Positions 21,553-30,813 of a stretch of 43,591 nucleotides of DNA are shown piece after piece. The translations under genes and the position numbers were made by a program. The stretch comes from Prochlorococcus sp. AG-355-I20 (lineage in GTDB: Bacteria; Cyanobacteriota; Cyanobacteriia; PCC-6307; Cyanobiaceae). The notes below the pieces were generated by a model. It saw only the letters and a list, made by a program, of their open reading frames with translations. It was not told where the DNA came from and ran no database searches. Positions within the stretch are counted from its first letter, which is position 1. Every line of letters starts with the position of its first letter. Location of the stretch: contig QCDM01000011.1 in the NCBI GenBank assembly GCA_003280895.1, positions 1 through 43,591 of the forward strand, given 5' to 3'.

Positions 21553-21651
21553 ATGGTTAATAAAATTTTAAAATTTAGTTATCTCTTAAATTATTTGTTT
21601 TTAATTCCTCTTATATTATTTTTTTGGCAATACAATTTATATTGTGTTTGA
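21553..21651 (+). CDS. Possible hydrophobic micropeptide (32 aa)
   Basis: An ATG-started ORF begins 20 bp after the tRNA. The peptide begins MVNKILKFSYLL and continues with a strongly hydrophobic stretch (L, F, I, W) of about 20 residues, which could span a membrane. Its TGA stop shares its last base with the ATG of the next micro-ORF (TGATG). There is no family match I recognise. High A/T content produces hydrophobic ORFs by chance, so this is only a candidate. Confidence 0.22.
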   Translation: MVNKILKFSYLLNYLFLIPLILFFWQYNLYCV

Positions 21652-21740
21652 TGAAGGTTTTTAATGCACTACAAGCTAGATGGATAGATGGATTAAAACT
21701 TCTCAAACTATGCTGGATTTATATGATTTTTGATGTCTGA
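21651..21740 (+). CDS. Possible micropeptide (29 aa)
   Basis: The ATG overlaps the TGA of the preceding micro-ORF by one base. The peptide begins MKVFNALQARWIDGLKLLKL and ends in WIYMIFDV. It looks amphipathic, with W, R and K residues beside hydrophobic ones. No family is recognised. Confidence is low because of length. Confidence 0.2.
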   Translation: MKVFNALQARWIDGLKLLKLCWIYMIFDV

Positions 21741-21845
21741 ATTAAATAAAATTTTCGCGAGTATTTTCTTTGTATTTTTAATTTCTCCAAATTAGTAATA
21801 AAGTAGTTAGATTCATATAGAAATTAATTCATTACATTTCATGAT

Positions 21846-23465
21846 ATGAATTTTAATTTGAAGTTCGAAAAATTTAATAAAAATAATTACCAAAGAAAGC
21901 ACTATGGAAAAATACTAACTGTAAGATTGCCATGTAATCCAATATTTCCAATTGGACCTATTTATTTGGCAGACCATATACATAAATGTTTTCCAGGATT
22001 AGAGCAACAATTCATTGATCTAGCAATAATTCCATCTAATAAAGTTTCCAAATATTTAGCTAGAAAAATTGATCAATTTAGACCACATCTAGTCATTTTT
22101 TCATGGAGAGATATACAAATTTATGCTCCCGTTGATGGTAGAAGTGGAAATCCCTTACAAAACTCTTTTGAAGTTTTCTACTCAAAAAACATCCTTAAAA
22201 AAATTAGAGGTTCGTGGGGAGGATTAAAATTAATTGCATCTCATTACGGAGAAATTTATAGAAATACTTCTTTAGTCAAGATGGGACTAAAAAGAGCACA
22301 AAAATACAATAAAAATGTAAAAGTAATTTTAGGAGGTGGGGCAGTTAGTGTCTTCTATGAACAATTGGGGAATCTACTTCCAAAAGGAACTGTTATTTCA
22401 GTTGGAGAGGGAGAAAATCTCATAGAAAAAATAATTAGAGGAGATTCAATAGATGAAGAAAGATGTTACATTGCTGGACAAACACCTCGAAACAAATTAA
22501 TACATGAACAACCTTCAGGCACTGTTAAAACTGCCTGCAACTATAAATACATTAAATCAATATGGCCTGAATTCGATTGGTATATAGAAGGTGGCGATTA
22601 TTACGTAGGTGTACAAACAAAAAGAGGTTGTCCTCATAATTGTTGTTTCTGTGTTTACACAGTTGTGGAGGGGAAGCAGGTTCGAGTTAATCCTGTTAAA
22701 GAAGTAATCAAAGAAATGAAACAATTATATGATCTTGGGGTAAGGGGATTTTGGTTCACAGATGCACAGTTTATTCCAGCCAAAAAACATATTGAAGATG
22801 CAAAAACACTTTTGCGGGCTATTAAGGACCAAGGCTGGGACGATATTAATTGGGCTGCATACATAAGAGCAGATAATATTGATGCTGAGCTAGCTCAGCT
22901 TATGGTTGATACAGGTATGAGCTACTTTGAAATAGGTATCACGTCGGGATCTCAAGAACTTGTTAGAAAAATGAGATTAGCATATGACCTTGAAACTGTA
23001 TTAAATAATTGCAGAATGCTAGTTAAATCAGGTTTCAAGAATCATGTTTCAGTCAATTATTCATTCAATGTGTTTGATGAAACGCCCAGCACCATAAGAC
23101 AAACAATTGCTTACCATAGAGAATTAGAAAATATTTTTGGAAAAGGTTTAGTTGATCCAGCTATATTTTTTATAGGTTTGCAACCTCACACTCTTCTTGA
23201 GAAGTACGCTTTAGAACATAAAATTTTGAAACCTAATTATAATCCAATGAGCATGATGCCCTGGACAGCGAGAAAACTTCTTTGGAATCCAGGCTCACTA
23301 GGAAAAAAACTTGGTCAGGTTTGCTTAGAAGCTTTTGATAATCAAGAAGACGAATTTGGTAAAACAGTTATCGATATTCTTGAGAGAGAATATGGAAAGA
23401 GCTCCTTAAAAGAATCTCTAAAAGTTCGTCCTCTATCAGAAAGGAAATTAGCTCACTCTAAATAA
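21846..23465 (+). CDS. B12-binding-type radical SAM protein, product unknown
   Basis: The protein has 539 residues. Residues about 25-245 look like a cobalamin-binding-style Rossmann domain (FPIGPIYLADHI, VILGGGAVSVFYEQLG, VSVGEGENLIEKI). The radical SAM core follows, with the cluster motif C262-x3-C266-x2-C269 and downstream motifs GFWFTDAQF and FEIGITSGSQE. The classic cobalamin DxHxxG motif is not seen, so B12 may not bind. From memory, cyanobacterial relatives are labelled photosystem II high-light acclimation radical SAM proteins in some databases; I cannot verify this here. It belongs to the BchE/elongator-like radical SAM group by layout. It is a single-gene unit after the tRNA gap and convergent with clpS, 15 bp apart. 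Start ATG 21846 is preceded by an out-of-frame ATG at 21841 that stops at once. Confidence 0.8.
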   Translation: MNFNLKFEKFNKNNYQRKHYGKILTVRLPCNPIFPIGPIYLADHIHKCFPGLEQQFIDLAIIPSNKVSKYLARKIDQFRPHLVIFSWRDIQIYAPVDGRSGNPLQNSFEVFYSKNILKKIRGSWGGLKLIASHYGEIYRNTSLVKMGLKRAQKYNKNVKVILGGGAVSVFYEQLGNLLPKGTVISVGEGENLIEKIIRGDSIDEERCYIAGQTPRNKLIHEQPSGTVKTACNYKYIKSIWPEFDWYIEGGDYYVGVQTKRGCPHNCCFCVYTVVEGKQVRVNPVKEVIKEMKQLYDLGVRGFWFTDAQFIPAKKHIEDAKTLLRAIKDQGWDDINWAAYIRADNIDAELAQLMVDTGMSYFEIGITSGSQELVRKMRLAYDLETVLNNCRMLVKSGFKNHVSVNYSFNVFDETPSTIRQTIAYHRELENIFGKGLVDPAIFFIGLQPHTLLEKYALEHKILKPNYNPMSMMPWTARKLLWNPGSLGKKLGQVCLEAFDNQEDEFGKTVIDILEREYGKSSLKESLKVRPLSERKLAHSK

Positions 23466-23480
23466 CGAATTCAACCGTTA

Positions 23481-23798
23481 TTAATCGTCTTTTTCAATTG
23501 AACTAGAAATTCCTTTAGCTTTTAATGATTCTGAGTAGAATTCTGCTGGCTCTAAATCACAAACTATTACTAAACCCACACCCGTATTGTGTGCTTCAAG
23601 CATTATGGAAATAGCATCTTGTTCACTTAATTGCGGTACAACTTCTCGCAGTGAAATAGTGACATACTCCATAGAATTAACTGGGTCATTATGAAGTAAA
23701 ACCTTATATTTCGGAGATTTATTTTTTAATTCAGCAGGTTTCTTTTCAATCACTGCTGAATTATTATTTACACTTTGTTCTAACTTTATAGATAGCAT
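23481..23798 (-). CDS. clpS: ATP-dependent Clp protease adaptor ClpS
   Basis: ClpS delivers N-degron substrates to the Clp protease and blocks SsrA-tagged substrates. This protein has 105 residues: a flexible N-terminal arm of about 30 residues followed by the folded core with KVLLHNDPVNSMEYV, containing the HNDPVN substrate-binding signature, and the second half HNTGVGLVIVCDLEPAEFYSESL. Cyanobacteria commonly have two ClpS paralogues; the N-terminal arm and context do not tell me which one this is. The gene follows dapL on the same strand with a 32-bp gap. Confidence 0.94.
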   Translation of the reverse strand: MLSIKLEQSVNNNSAVIEKKPAELKNKSPKYKVLLHNDPVNSMEYVTISLREVVPQLSEQDAISIMLEAHNTGVGLVIVCDLEPAEFYSESLKAKGISSSIEKDD

Positions 23799-23830
23799 TA
23801 AATTTATTAGAGTTTAAATTGTACTAATAA

Positions 23831-25057
23831 TTATATATTAATTATCCTTTCCATTGCATCAAGGACGTTTGATCGTGAGTTAAATGCTGACAAACGAAAA
23901 TAACCCTCTCCTGCTAATCCAAATCCGCTCCCAGGTGTTCCCACTACACTAACTTTTTGGAGAAGGAAATCAAAAAAGTTCCAAGATGTCATTTGATCTG
24001 GAACTTTAATCCATATATAGGGAGCATTGTCCCCACCATAAACTTTATATCCTGAATTCTGAAGTTTATTTTTCATTATTTTTGCATTTTCCATATAAAA
24101 ATCAATTAAACCTCTTACCTGCTTCTTCCCTTCAAGAGAATAAACAGCCTCTGCACCTTTCTGAACAACATAACTTACTCCATTGAACTTTGTAGATTGT
24201 CGCCTATTCCAAAGAGACCATAAGTCTATTTCCTCATTTGTTGAGCTCAAACCTTTGAGATTTTTAGGTATTACAGTAAAAGCACATCTAACTCCAGTGA
24301 ATCCTGCATTCTTTGAAAAAGATCTAAATTCAATTGCACAATCCTTTGCTCCCTCAATCTCATATATTGAGTGCGGAATTTCATCATCTTGTATAAATGC
24401 TTCATAAGCTGCATCAAAAAGTATTAGGGATTTGTTATGAAGGGCATAGTCAACCCACTTTTTCAATTCTGCTTTATTAATCGTCGCTCCAGTAGGATTA
24501 TTAGGAAAACAAAGATATAAAATATCCACTTTTTTTTCAGGTAGTTCTGGCAGAAAGTTATTCCCCTCGTTTATTGCAAGATATGTCAATCCCTGATAAG
24601 TACCATTTTCAAGAGAATCACCAGTTCTGCCTGTCATAACGTTACTATCTACATAAACTGGGTAAACAGGATCTGTTACAGCAATTGAATTATCTTCGCC
24701 AAGAATATCTAAAATATTGCTACTATCGCATTTAGAACCATCAGAGACAAAGATTTCTTCAGGTGTAATTTGACAACCTCTCGAAATAAAATCATGCTCA
24801 GATATTTTTTCTCTGAGCCAAGAATAACCTTGTTCTGGTCCATAACCTTTAAAACCATCTGTTGTTCCCATGCTATCTAAAGCTTTACCCATAGCCTCTA
24901 TACATGCTCTAGGTAATGGTTCTGTAACATCTCCAATGCCAAGCTTAATAATTTCAACATTCTTATTTGATTGAGAATATATTTTTACCCTTTTAGCAAT
25001 TTCAGGGAATAAATAACCTGCTTTGAGTTTTAAATAATTTTCGTTTACTTGAACCAC
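23831..25057 (-). CDS. dapL: LL-diaminopimelate aminotransferase
   Basis: This PLP enzyme makes LL-diaminopimelate directly from tetrahydrodipicolinate, a shortcut in lysine and peptidoglycan synthesis used by plants, cyanobacteria and chlamydiae. The protein has 408 residues. The PLP lysine is K249 in [10 protein letters not shown], with N187 in FPNNPTGAT and the D215-AAYEAF motif. The N-terminal segment [14 protein letters not shown] and the loop [16 protein letters not shown] are typical DapL blocks. It starts at ATG 25057, has a long gap upstream shared with divergent rne, and clpS follows downstream. Confidence 0.96.
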   Translation of the reverse strand: MVQVNENYLKLKAGYLFPEIAKRVKIYSQSNKNVEIIKLGIGDVTEPLPRACIEAMGKALDSMGTTDGFKGYGPEQGYSWLREKISEHDFISRGCQITPEEIFVSDGSKCDSSNILDILGEDNSIAVTDPVYPVYVDSNVMTGRTGDSLENGTYQGLTYLAINEGNNFLPELPEKKVDILYLCFPNNPTGATINKAELKKWVDYALHNKSLILFDAAYEAFIQDDEIPHSIYEIEGAKDCAIEFRSFSKNAGFTGVRCAFTVIPKNLKGLSSTNEEIDLWSLWNRRQSTKFNGVSYVVQKGAEAVYSLEGKKQVRGLIDFYMENAKIMKNKLQNSGYKVYGGDNAPYIWIKVPDQMTSWNFFDFLLQKVSVVGTPGSGFGLAGEGYFRLSAFNSRSNVLDAMERIINI

Positions 25058-25344
25058 TTTAGATAAAAAATTTCACCAATATTAGAATAATGTATTAACG
25101 TGCTTAAGCGGTGATTAAATGTTAATATTAATTTAGTTATGATTCATTTAAGATATGGTCATAGCTATGAATTCAATTTCAATTAGTTTGAAAATCGTTT
25201 AAAGCTTTATAAATAGCAGAATTCAATCACTATTAACTTTAAAACTAAAAATAAAAGCTATAAAAGACTTGCTTTATTAAAAGATACAATCAAATTCTTT
25301 AATTTAGATGATTTTCAAAATTCAAATCATTCAGAATCAACTAT
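25058..25344. promoter_or_regulatory. Divergent 287-bp region of dapL and rne, with hairpin before rne
   Basis: This A/T-rich region must hold promoters for both genes. Many TATAAA-like hexamers on the plus strand make the rne start sites uncertain. A clear inverted repeat, ATGATTT at 25308-25314 and AAATCAT at 25324-25330 with a 9-nt loop, lies 14 nt before the rne ATG. RNase E mRNA is autoregulated through its leader in other bacteria, so this is a plausible control element. No protein-coding ORF above about 12 codons was seen. Confidence 0.45.
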
Positions 25345-27183
25345 ATGTCTCAGCAAATTATCATTGCAGAGCAGGCTCGAATAGCAGCACTACTCACCGA
25401 TGATCGAGTTGATGAATTAATCGTCGCACAAGGTCAATATCAAATTGGAGATATTTTTTTAGGAACAGTTGAAAATGTTCTACCTGGAATTGATGCCGCT
25501 TTCATAAATATTGGTGAAAGTGAGAAAAATGGATTCATCCATGTTTCAGATTTAGGTCCACTAAGACTCAAAAAAGGGACTTTTGGGATTACTGAATTAC
25601 TAGAACCAAAACAAAAAGTTCTAGTACAGGTAATAAAGGAACCCACAGGATCTAAAGGTCCCAGATTAACCGGAAGTATTTCAATCCCAGGTAAATACTT
25701 GGTATTACAGCCATATGGCCAAGGAGTAAATATTTCAAGAAAAATAAATACAGAAACTGAACGTAGCCGTTTGAAAGCTCTTGGGGTTTTAATAAAACCA
25801 CCCAGCACAGGCTTGTTATTTAGAACAGAGGCTGAAAAAATAAAAGAAGAACTTCTGATTGAAGATTTAGAACAATTAATTCAACAATGGGAAAATATAC
25901 TAAAAGTTTCTGAAGCTTCTAATCCGCCAAATTTGATAAAAAGAGATGATGATTTCTCCCTGAAGATCTTAAGAGACTATATTAAAGAATCTACTAAAAG
26001 CATAATTATTGATAGTAAATTTTCAGTTGCAAGGGCAAAAGATTTTTTAATAAATTATGAATCTGATATAGATATTGAATTTCACGATAACAATTTAAAC
26101 CAACATATTTTCGAGAAGTACGAAATAAAGAAAACAATTCAAAAAGCTCTCCAGCCGAGAGTAGATCTTCCTTCGGGAGGTTATATCATTATCGAACCAA
26201 CTGAAGCTTTAACAGTAATCGATGTAAACTCTGGATCATTTACAAGATCAGCAAATTCAAGACAAACCGTTTTGTGGACAAACTGCGAAGCAGCAGTTGA
26301 AATCTCAAGGCAAATGAAATTAAGAAATATTGGTGGAGTTATAGTAATAGATTTTATCGATATGGAATCTAGAAGAGATCAATTTCAGTTACTTGAGCAT
26401 TTTGCCTCAGCAATAAAAGATGATTCTGCCAGGCCTCAAATAGCTCAGCTTACTGAATTAGGCTTAGTAGAGTTAACCAGAAAAAGACAAGGTCAAAATA
26501 TTTATGAATTATTCGGTAAAAAATGTTCCACATGCGATGGTACCGGACATGTAGAAAATATATTAAATCACGAAATTTCTAACTTAAAAATTAAAAATGT
26601 TGAAAATCAATCTAAACAATCAAACAATCTAAAATCCTTAGATACTGATACTTATCAATCAACTGATGAGCAGGACAAAATAATTGACACGGCATTAATT
26701 AACTCCAAAGACCTAACTCAAGAGAATTCTTCTAATAAAAAAGAAAAAGAAAAAGAAAAAGAAAATGATAATGATAATTTTAACCAATCAAATTCAAAAG
26801 AAAAAAATATAATAACAGTTGATCTTACAAATGAAGAAAAAATTGTTTTCAGTCAATTAGGTATTAATCCACTTATAAAGTTGGGTAAAGATTATCTCAC
26901 CAGCAATAATTTTGTGCGTTTAAAGGAAAGTAATAAAGAAATGGAAAAAACCTTAGATAATAAAAAAACAAAAGCAAAACAAATTAAAAAAATCTCAAAA
27001 TCTGGAGAAGAAAAGATTCAAATTAAAATTGAAGCAAATGCAAATTCTAAAGATAAATTAACAAATAAAACTAATGAAAATAATGAAGTTGTACTTACAG
27101 ATAAAAAGGATGCAATTGAATTAACAGATGAGCTAAACAATGCAAGAAAAAAAAGAAGGAGATCTTCAGCAAGCATTGAATAA
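25345..27183 (+). CDS. rne: Ribonuclease E/G family endoribonuclease
   Basis: This is the main endoribonuclease of mRNA decay and rRNA/tRNA processing, 612 residues. The N-terminal S1 domain (about 30-120) is followed by the 5' sensor and DNase I-like catalytic domain. The catalytic aspartates are D293 in TVIDVNSG and D336 in IVIDFIDM. The zinc link is C394 and C397 in CSTCDGTGH. After residue about 410 comes a low-complexity, lysine- and asparagine-rich tail instead of the long E. coli degradosome scaffold; it ends with a basic RKKRRRSS patch like the PNPase-binding C terminus described for cyanobacterial RNase E. rnhB overlaps its 3' end by 44 bp. Confidence 0.95.
   Translation: MSQQIIIAEQARIAALLTDDRVDELIVAQGQYQIGDIFLGTVENVLPGIDAAFINIGESEKNGFIHVSDLGPLRLKKGTFGITELLEPKQKVLVQVIKEPTGSKGPRLTGSISIPGKYLVLQPYGQGVNISRKINTETERSRLKALGVLIKPPSTGLLFRTEAEKIKEELLIEDLEQLIQQWENILKVSEASNPPNLIKRDDDFSLKILRDYIKESTKSIIIDSKFSVARAKDFLINYESDIDIEFHDNNLNQHIFEKYEIKKTIQKALQPRVDLPSGGYIIIEPTEALTVIDVNSGSFTRSANSRQTVLWTNCEAAVEISRQMKLRNIGGVIVIDFIDMESRRDQFQLLEHFASAIKDDSARPQIAQLTELGLVELTRKRQGQNIYELFGKKCSTCDGTGHVENILNHEISNLKIKNVENQSKQSNNLKSLDTDTYQSTDEQDKIIDTALINSKDLTQENSSNKKEKEKEKENDNDNFNQSNSKEKNIITVDLTNEEKIVFSQLGINPLIKLGKDYLTSNNFVRLKESNKEMEKTLDNKKTKAKQIKKISKSGEEKIQIKIEANANSKDKLTNKTNENNEVVLTDKKDAIELTDELNNARKKRRRSSASIE
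26737..26778 (+). repeat. Short hexamer repeats in the rne tail
   Basis: Three GAAAAA units (26743-26760) are followed by GAAAAT and two GATAAT units. They encode the alternating KE and ND run of the RNase E linker. Because the units are six bases long, gain or loss keeps the frame. Confidence 0.7.
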
Positions 27184-27760
27184 TAAAGTATTCGAAGTTG
27201 GAATAGATGAAGTTGGAAGGGGCGCAATTTTTGGTCCAGTTTTTGCAGCAGCTTTAGTATTAACTGAAAAAAATAAATTCATCTTAAAAAAGTTTGGTGT
27301 GACAGATAGTAAAAAACTAACTCACAAAAAAAGAAAATTACTTTTACCAAAAATTTTATTACTCTCTTCAGATTATGGAATTGGGCAATCTTCGGCCAGA
27401 GAAATAGATAAGTTAGGTATCAGAGTTGCGACAGAACTTTCAATGATAAGAGCTTTAAAAAAATTAAAAGAAAAGCCATCTGAATTAAAAATTGATGGCC
27501 CATTATTATTAAGGCCATGGGACGGGATTCAGAAAAATATAGTATCCGGAGACTCAAAGTTTATCTCGATAGCTTCTGCAAGCATAGTTGCCAAAGTTTC
27601 TCGCGACACTCTAATGGAGAGGTTAGAAAAAAAATACTCAGGATACATGATATTGAAAAACAAAGGTTATGGAACCAGAGAGCATTTTTCATTGATCAAA
27701 AAAAATGGAATAACTAAACTGCATAGGAAAAGTTTTTTAAAAAAATCAAATCTTATTTAA
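27140..27760 (+). CDS. rnhB: Ribonuclease HII
   Basis: It removes RNA from RNA/DNA hybrids, including single ribonucleotides in DNA. The protein has 206 residues. The active-site motif GIDEVGRG contains D23 and E24; [12 protein letters not shown] and SIVAKVSRD carry further conserved residues, and the GYGTREH box lies near the C terminus. With ATG 27140 it overlaps rne by 44 bp in another frame. An in-frame TTG at 27176 would cut the overlap to 8 bp and still leave the folded core complete, so the true start is uncertain. The 3' end overlaps the convergent DUF1997 gene by 15 bp. Confidence 0.94.
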   Translation: MQEKKEGDLQQALNNKVFEVGIDEVGRGAIFGPVFAAALVLTEKNKFILKKFGVTDSKKLTHKKRKLLLPKILLLSSDYGIGQSSAREIDKLGIRVATELSMIRALKKLKEKPSELKIDGPLLLRPWDGIQKNIVSGDSKFISIASASIVAKVSRDTLMERLEKKYSGYMILKNKGYGTREHFSLIKKNGITKLHRKSFLKKSNLI

Positions 27761-28264
27761 TTCACACCAATCTAAAAAATCTTTTACGAGTTGCTTTTGA
27801 ACCCTTGACTTTATACCCAACAGAATCCCATTTAATACCGAATGACCAGTAGATTCCAAAATTTTCCTTGGTACCAGCTTCAGTAGAGGGGGCTGGCTTA
27901 CAGATACCCCAAGAAGCGCCTCACCTTCTAAACCAATAGCAGTTGCTTCCAAATTCGCTTTCAAAATAAGATTAAAATCTTCTATCATCCCCAAACCATC
28001 CAATGTACTTTCAAGGGCACTCATTTTTAAAATTCCATCTTTATTTTCTACCGCAATTGAGACAACAGGGTTAATATCTAATTGAAAAACCTTAAAACTT
28101 GTTACTGTATACTTATATCTACCAACTCCCTCTGGTACTAATTTTTTGGAGTCAAGCATTGCTCCAACAACTCTTTCTTCTTCCAAAAGATATTTAGAAA
28201 GAAATTCTTTATTACGTGTTACAGAAAGCTTGAGTTTCTGTTTAGCATCAAAAGACAATAGCAT
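27746..28264 (-). CDS. DUF1997 family protein
   Basis: A soluble protein of 172 residues of the DUF1997 family, widespread in cyanobacteria and plastids. It consists of alternating strands and helices of the SRPBCC/lipid-binding-like kind: [24 protein letters not shown], followed by segments of mixed hydrophobic and polar residues. No catalytic motif is visible. Function is unknown. It lies divergent from pheA with a 52-bp gap, and its 3' end overlaps rnhB by 15 bp. Confidence 0.8.
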   Translation of the reverse strand: MLLSFDAKQKLKLSVTRNKEFLSKYLLEEERVVGAMLDSKKLVPEGVGRYKYTVTSFKVFQLDINPVVSIAVENKDGILKMSALESTLDGLGMIEDFNLILKANLEATAIGLEGEALLGVSVSQPPLLKLVPRKILESTGHSVLNGILLGIKSRVQKQLVKDFLDWCELNKI

Positions 28265-28316
28265 TTTCTATATTCCTCCAATGCTTATTTGATCTCTTTT
28301 TTTTTTACAATTAATC

Positions 28317-29162
28317 ATGCGCATACAAGTTGCATATTTAGGTCCTCAAGGAACATACGCAGAAAAAGCAGCCCATATATTATCAAAGCTTGCCAATTTT
28401 CAGACACCTATATTTGTACCATGTAATGGGTTACATTCGGTCATTAAATCAATAGCTTACAACAATTGTGATGCTGCTGTAGTCCCTATAGAAAATTCTG
28501 TAGAGGGGGGAGTTACAGCTACTTTAGATGCCCTTTGGAAATTTCCTGAAATTTTTATAAATAAAGCAATTGTTTTACCTATAAAACATGCATTAATTAG
28601 TGATGGAGAACTTTCAAACATTTCAGAAGTATTATCTCATCCTCAAGCATTAGCTCAATGTTCAGAATGGTTATCTGAGAATCTTCCAAATGCAATTCCT
28701 CTCCCAACAAATTCAACATCAGAAGCTGTCAATATGATCAAAGGGAGTAAATTCAGAGCTGCTATCGGTTCAAAATCCTTAATACAAATCGAAGGACTTA
28801 AAGAATTAGCCTTTCCTATTAATGATGTTCCAGGTAATTGCACCAGATTTGTTTTATTGAGCAAGGAATCAAATTCAAATTTAGCTAATATTGCCAGTTT
28901 TGCGTTCTCATTAATTTCAAATAAACCTGGCTCTTTGCTTAAAGCTATTAACTATATTGCAGATTTTGGATTTAATATGAGTAAAATCGAATCGAGACCT
29001 TCAAAAAGAGAATTAGGCGAATATATAATTTATGTTGATTTAGAAATCAATAATCAAAATAACATTAAAAATTTTCTTGAATTAAAAAATAAGTTAAAGC
29101 CGCTTTGCAAGAATTTTGTAGATTTTGGAAATTATTTTTCTGAAAATGTTGAACTAGATTAA
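28317..29162 (+). CDS. pheA: Prephenate dehydratase
   Basis: It converts prephenate to phenylpyruvate in phenylalanine synthesis. At 281 residues it is a monofunctional enzyme, with no chorismate mutase domain. The catalytic TRF motif is T176-R177-F178, and the N-terminal LGPQGTYAE block is intact. An ACT regulatory domain follows (about 195-275) with NKPGSLLKA (202-210) and IESRP (E225-P228), the site of phenylalanine feedback control in the family. The gene ends one base before the stop of the convergent methyltransferase gene. Confidence 0.96.
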   Translation: MRIQVAYLGPQGTYAEKAAHILSKLANFQTPIFVPCNGLHSVIKSIAYNNCDAAVVPIENSVEGGVTATLDALWKFPEIFINKAIVLPIKHALISDGELSNISEVLSHPQALAQCSEWLSENLPNAIPLPTNSTSEAVNMIKGSKFRAAIGSKSLIQIEGLKELAFPINDVPGNCTRFVLLSKESNSNLANIASFAFSLISNKPGSLLKAINYIADFGFNMSKIESRPSKRELGEYIIYVDLEINNQNNIKNFLELKNKLKPLCKNFVDFGNYFSENVELD

Positions 29163-29163
29163 T

Positions 29164-30099
29164 TTACCCTCTACATTTATAAACTCCAAACTCCATTAAA
29201 CCTTTTCTAAATGCCCAATTCATGAGAAGTATTGTTGGAATCTCTCTAATCGACTTCACTATCGCAAATGGGCCAAGTGACAAAATTACAAAGGGCCTTC
29301 TAATGCCTTCCATAATGGATTCGTACCATGATGGATTTGTATAGTAATTCCAATTTTCAGAAATAACTCTACCTGAACTATTTTCGTTAGTTCTAAGAAT
29401 GTTACTAAATTCGTTAATGCTAATAAAATTAGGATGTACCCATTGTTCAAGTAATTGTTTAAGAACTAACTTTTCAAAAAATGAGGGGGGGTATGCCCTG
29501 AGGTCTCTTGAGTTCCAATCAGCCAACGAGAGATAACCTCCAGGTCTTAGAATTCTCAACATTTCATCTGCAAACCTAGTTTTATCATTCATGTGTGCAC
29601 CAGCCTCAACACTCCAGACAGCATCAAATGATCCATCTTCAAATTTCAAATCCAAAGCATCCATAACTTGGAAGCTGCAATTTAGCCCACGAGGAGTAAG
29701 ATCTTTTGCTCTTTTAACTTGAGCCGAACTAATTGTAATGCCAGTGACATTAAACCCATAAAATTCTGCAAGAATCCTAGAACTTCCCCCAATTCCACAA
29801 CCTACATCAAGTATTCTGGATCCCTTTGGTAATTTATCTAAACCACTCCATTTGACTAATTCATGAACAAACTGAACTTTAGCCTTTCTAAAATCAATAT
29901 TTTTTTTCCCTGATGGATAAAAACCCAAGTGTATATGTTCTCCCCATAATCTCTCAAGTAATTTATCTTGAGTCCAAGCATCATATGCAGAAGCTACTGT
30001 ACCTGAAGAGATATATTTTCTAGCATTATTTCTCCAAATTATCGCTAGGACTAGAAAGAATAAAACTATTAAAAAAAAAGGGAATAATGATTCAAACAT
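29164..30099 (-). CDS. MPBQ/MSBQ-type methyltransferase (tocopherol/plastoquinone pathway)
   Basis: A SAM-dependent methyltransferase of 311 residues with an N-terminal membrane helix (about 4-22). The SAM-binding motif I is at residues 96-108 (ILDVGCGIGGSSR), with WSVEAGAHM, LRPGGYLSLADWN and a C-terminal SIREIPTILLMNWAF segment. The whole layout, from memory, matches Synechocystis sll0418, 2-methyl-6-phytyl-1,4-benzoquinol/solanesyl methyltransferase, better than the gamma-tocopherol methyltransferase. If so, it makes methylated ring precursors of tocopherol and plastoquinone in the membrane. Its ATG directly follows the stop of the Lon-N domain gene, so the two are co-transcribed. Prochlorococcus annotations often say gamma-tocopherol methyltransferase, which remains an alternative. 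Confidence 0.78.
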   Translation of the reverse strand: MFESLFPFFLIVLFFLVLAIIWRNNARKYISSGTVASAYDAWTQDKLLERLWGEHIHLGFYPSGKKNIDFRKAKVQFVHELVKWSGLDKLPKGSRILDVGCGIGGSSRILAEFYGFNVTGITISSAQVKRAKDLTPRGLNCSFQVMDALDLKFEDGSFDAVWSVEAGAHMNDKTRFADEMLRILRPGGYLSLADWNSRDLRAYPPSFFEKLVLKQLLEQWVHPNFISINEFSNILRTNENSSGRVISENWNYYTNPSWYESIMEGIRRPFVILSLGPFAIVKSIREIPTILLMNWAFRKGLMEFGVYKCRG

Positions 30100-30756
30100 T
30101 TAACTTTCTTTTATATCAGGAAAACTCTCTTTCAATGCTGTTCTCGCTGCAAGTTGTTTTCTTGTATGATCAAGCATTTCATATTCCCTTTGCAAACGGG
30201 TAAAAGTATTTCTTTCTTCAAGGAGTCTTTGCTGTTCTTCCGCGACAGGACCGCCCAAATGAGCTCCTATCCAAAATGATAAATCCATTGGGTTATCAGG
30301 TAATTTATCTGGCAGATTTTTCTTTGTATTAGTCAATTTACTCGTTAAATTAATAACATCACTTAATGCTTCTTGTACTGAATCTTTTAGAGAATCTAAT
30401 TTTTGAAAGTCATCAATATGATCATCACTAATCCAACTAACCATCGCAGAACAAAATGGCGTAGAACGAGTAATTTCTAAGACTTGAAATCTTTGTTGGC
30501 CCAGAGTGATAATATTACTTCTCCCATCCTCTGCGGTTTGATGTTTTAAGATTTGTGCGCAACATCCAACGTTAGCCATACTTTTTGTAGTTGGATCCCA
30601 CTTAATTACTCCAAACATAGAATCGGTTTCAAGAACAGATTGGAGCATAATTCTGTATCTAGATTCAAAAATATGTAAAGGCAATACTTCTTGAGGAAAA
30701 AGAACTACCTCTGGCAAAGGAAATAAAGGTAATTCCCTTACTGAGAGTTCTCCCAT
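30100..30756 (-). CDS. Lon N-terminal (LAN/PUA-like) domain protein
   Basis: A stand-alone substrate-binding domain of Lon protease, 218 residues, without AAA+ or protease modules. The N-terminal block RELPLFPLPEVVLFPQEVLPLHIFE and the GQQRFQVLE segment identify the family. The C-terminal part is helical (EEQQRLLEERNTFTRLQREYEML), maybe for self-association. Such proteins are common in cyanobacteria and may be adaptors for proteolysis; none of this is proven here. It follows rpsJ by 57 bp on the same strand and precedes the methyltransferase without a gap. Confidence 0.85.
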   Translation of the reverse strand: MGELSVRELPLFPLPEVVLFPQEVLPLHIFESRYRIMLQSVLETDSMFGVIKWDPTTKSMANVGCCAQILKHQTAEDGRSNIITLGQQRFQVLEITRSTPFCSAMVSWISDDHIDDFQKLDSLKDSVQEALSDVINLTSKLTNTKKNLPDKLPDNPMDLSFWIGAHLGGPVAEEQQRLLEERNTFTRLQREYEMLDHTRKQLAARTALKESFPDIKES

Positions 30757-30813
30757 TTAAACCTCATTTTCATTTTTTATATATTAATCAATTTAGGGCG
30801 TTTTCGGGATTTC

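Larger units (their letters stand above)
21534..21845 (+). other. 312-bp gap after tRNA-Thr holding three overlapping micro-ORFs
   Basis: This is one of the two longest non-annotated stretches of the window. On the plus strand it contains three short ORFs in sequence, each touching or overlapping the next: 21553-21651 (32 codons), 21651-21740 (29 codons) and 21733-21795 (20 codons). No RNA family was recognised. The A/T content is high, so chance ORFs are expected. The remaining part before 21846 is the presumed leader of the radical SAM gene. Confidence 0.5.

Noticed and set aside
21733..21795. Third micro-ORF (20 codons, starts MSELNKIFAS) as a separate gene
   Set aside because: Too short to support alone in such A/T-rich DNA; kept only as part of the micro-ORF observation.
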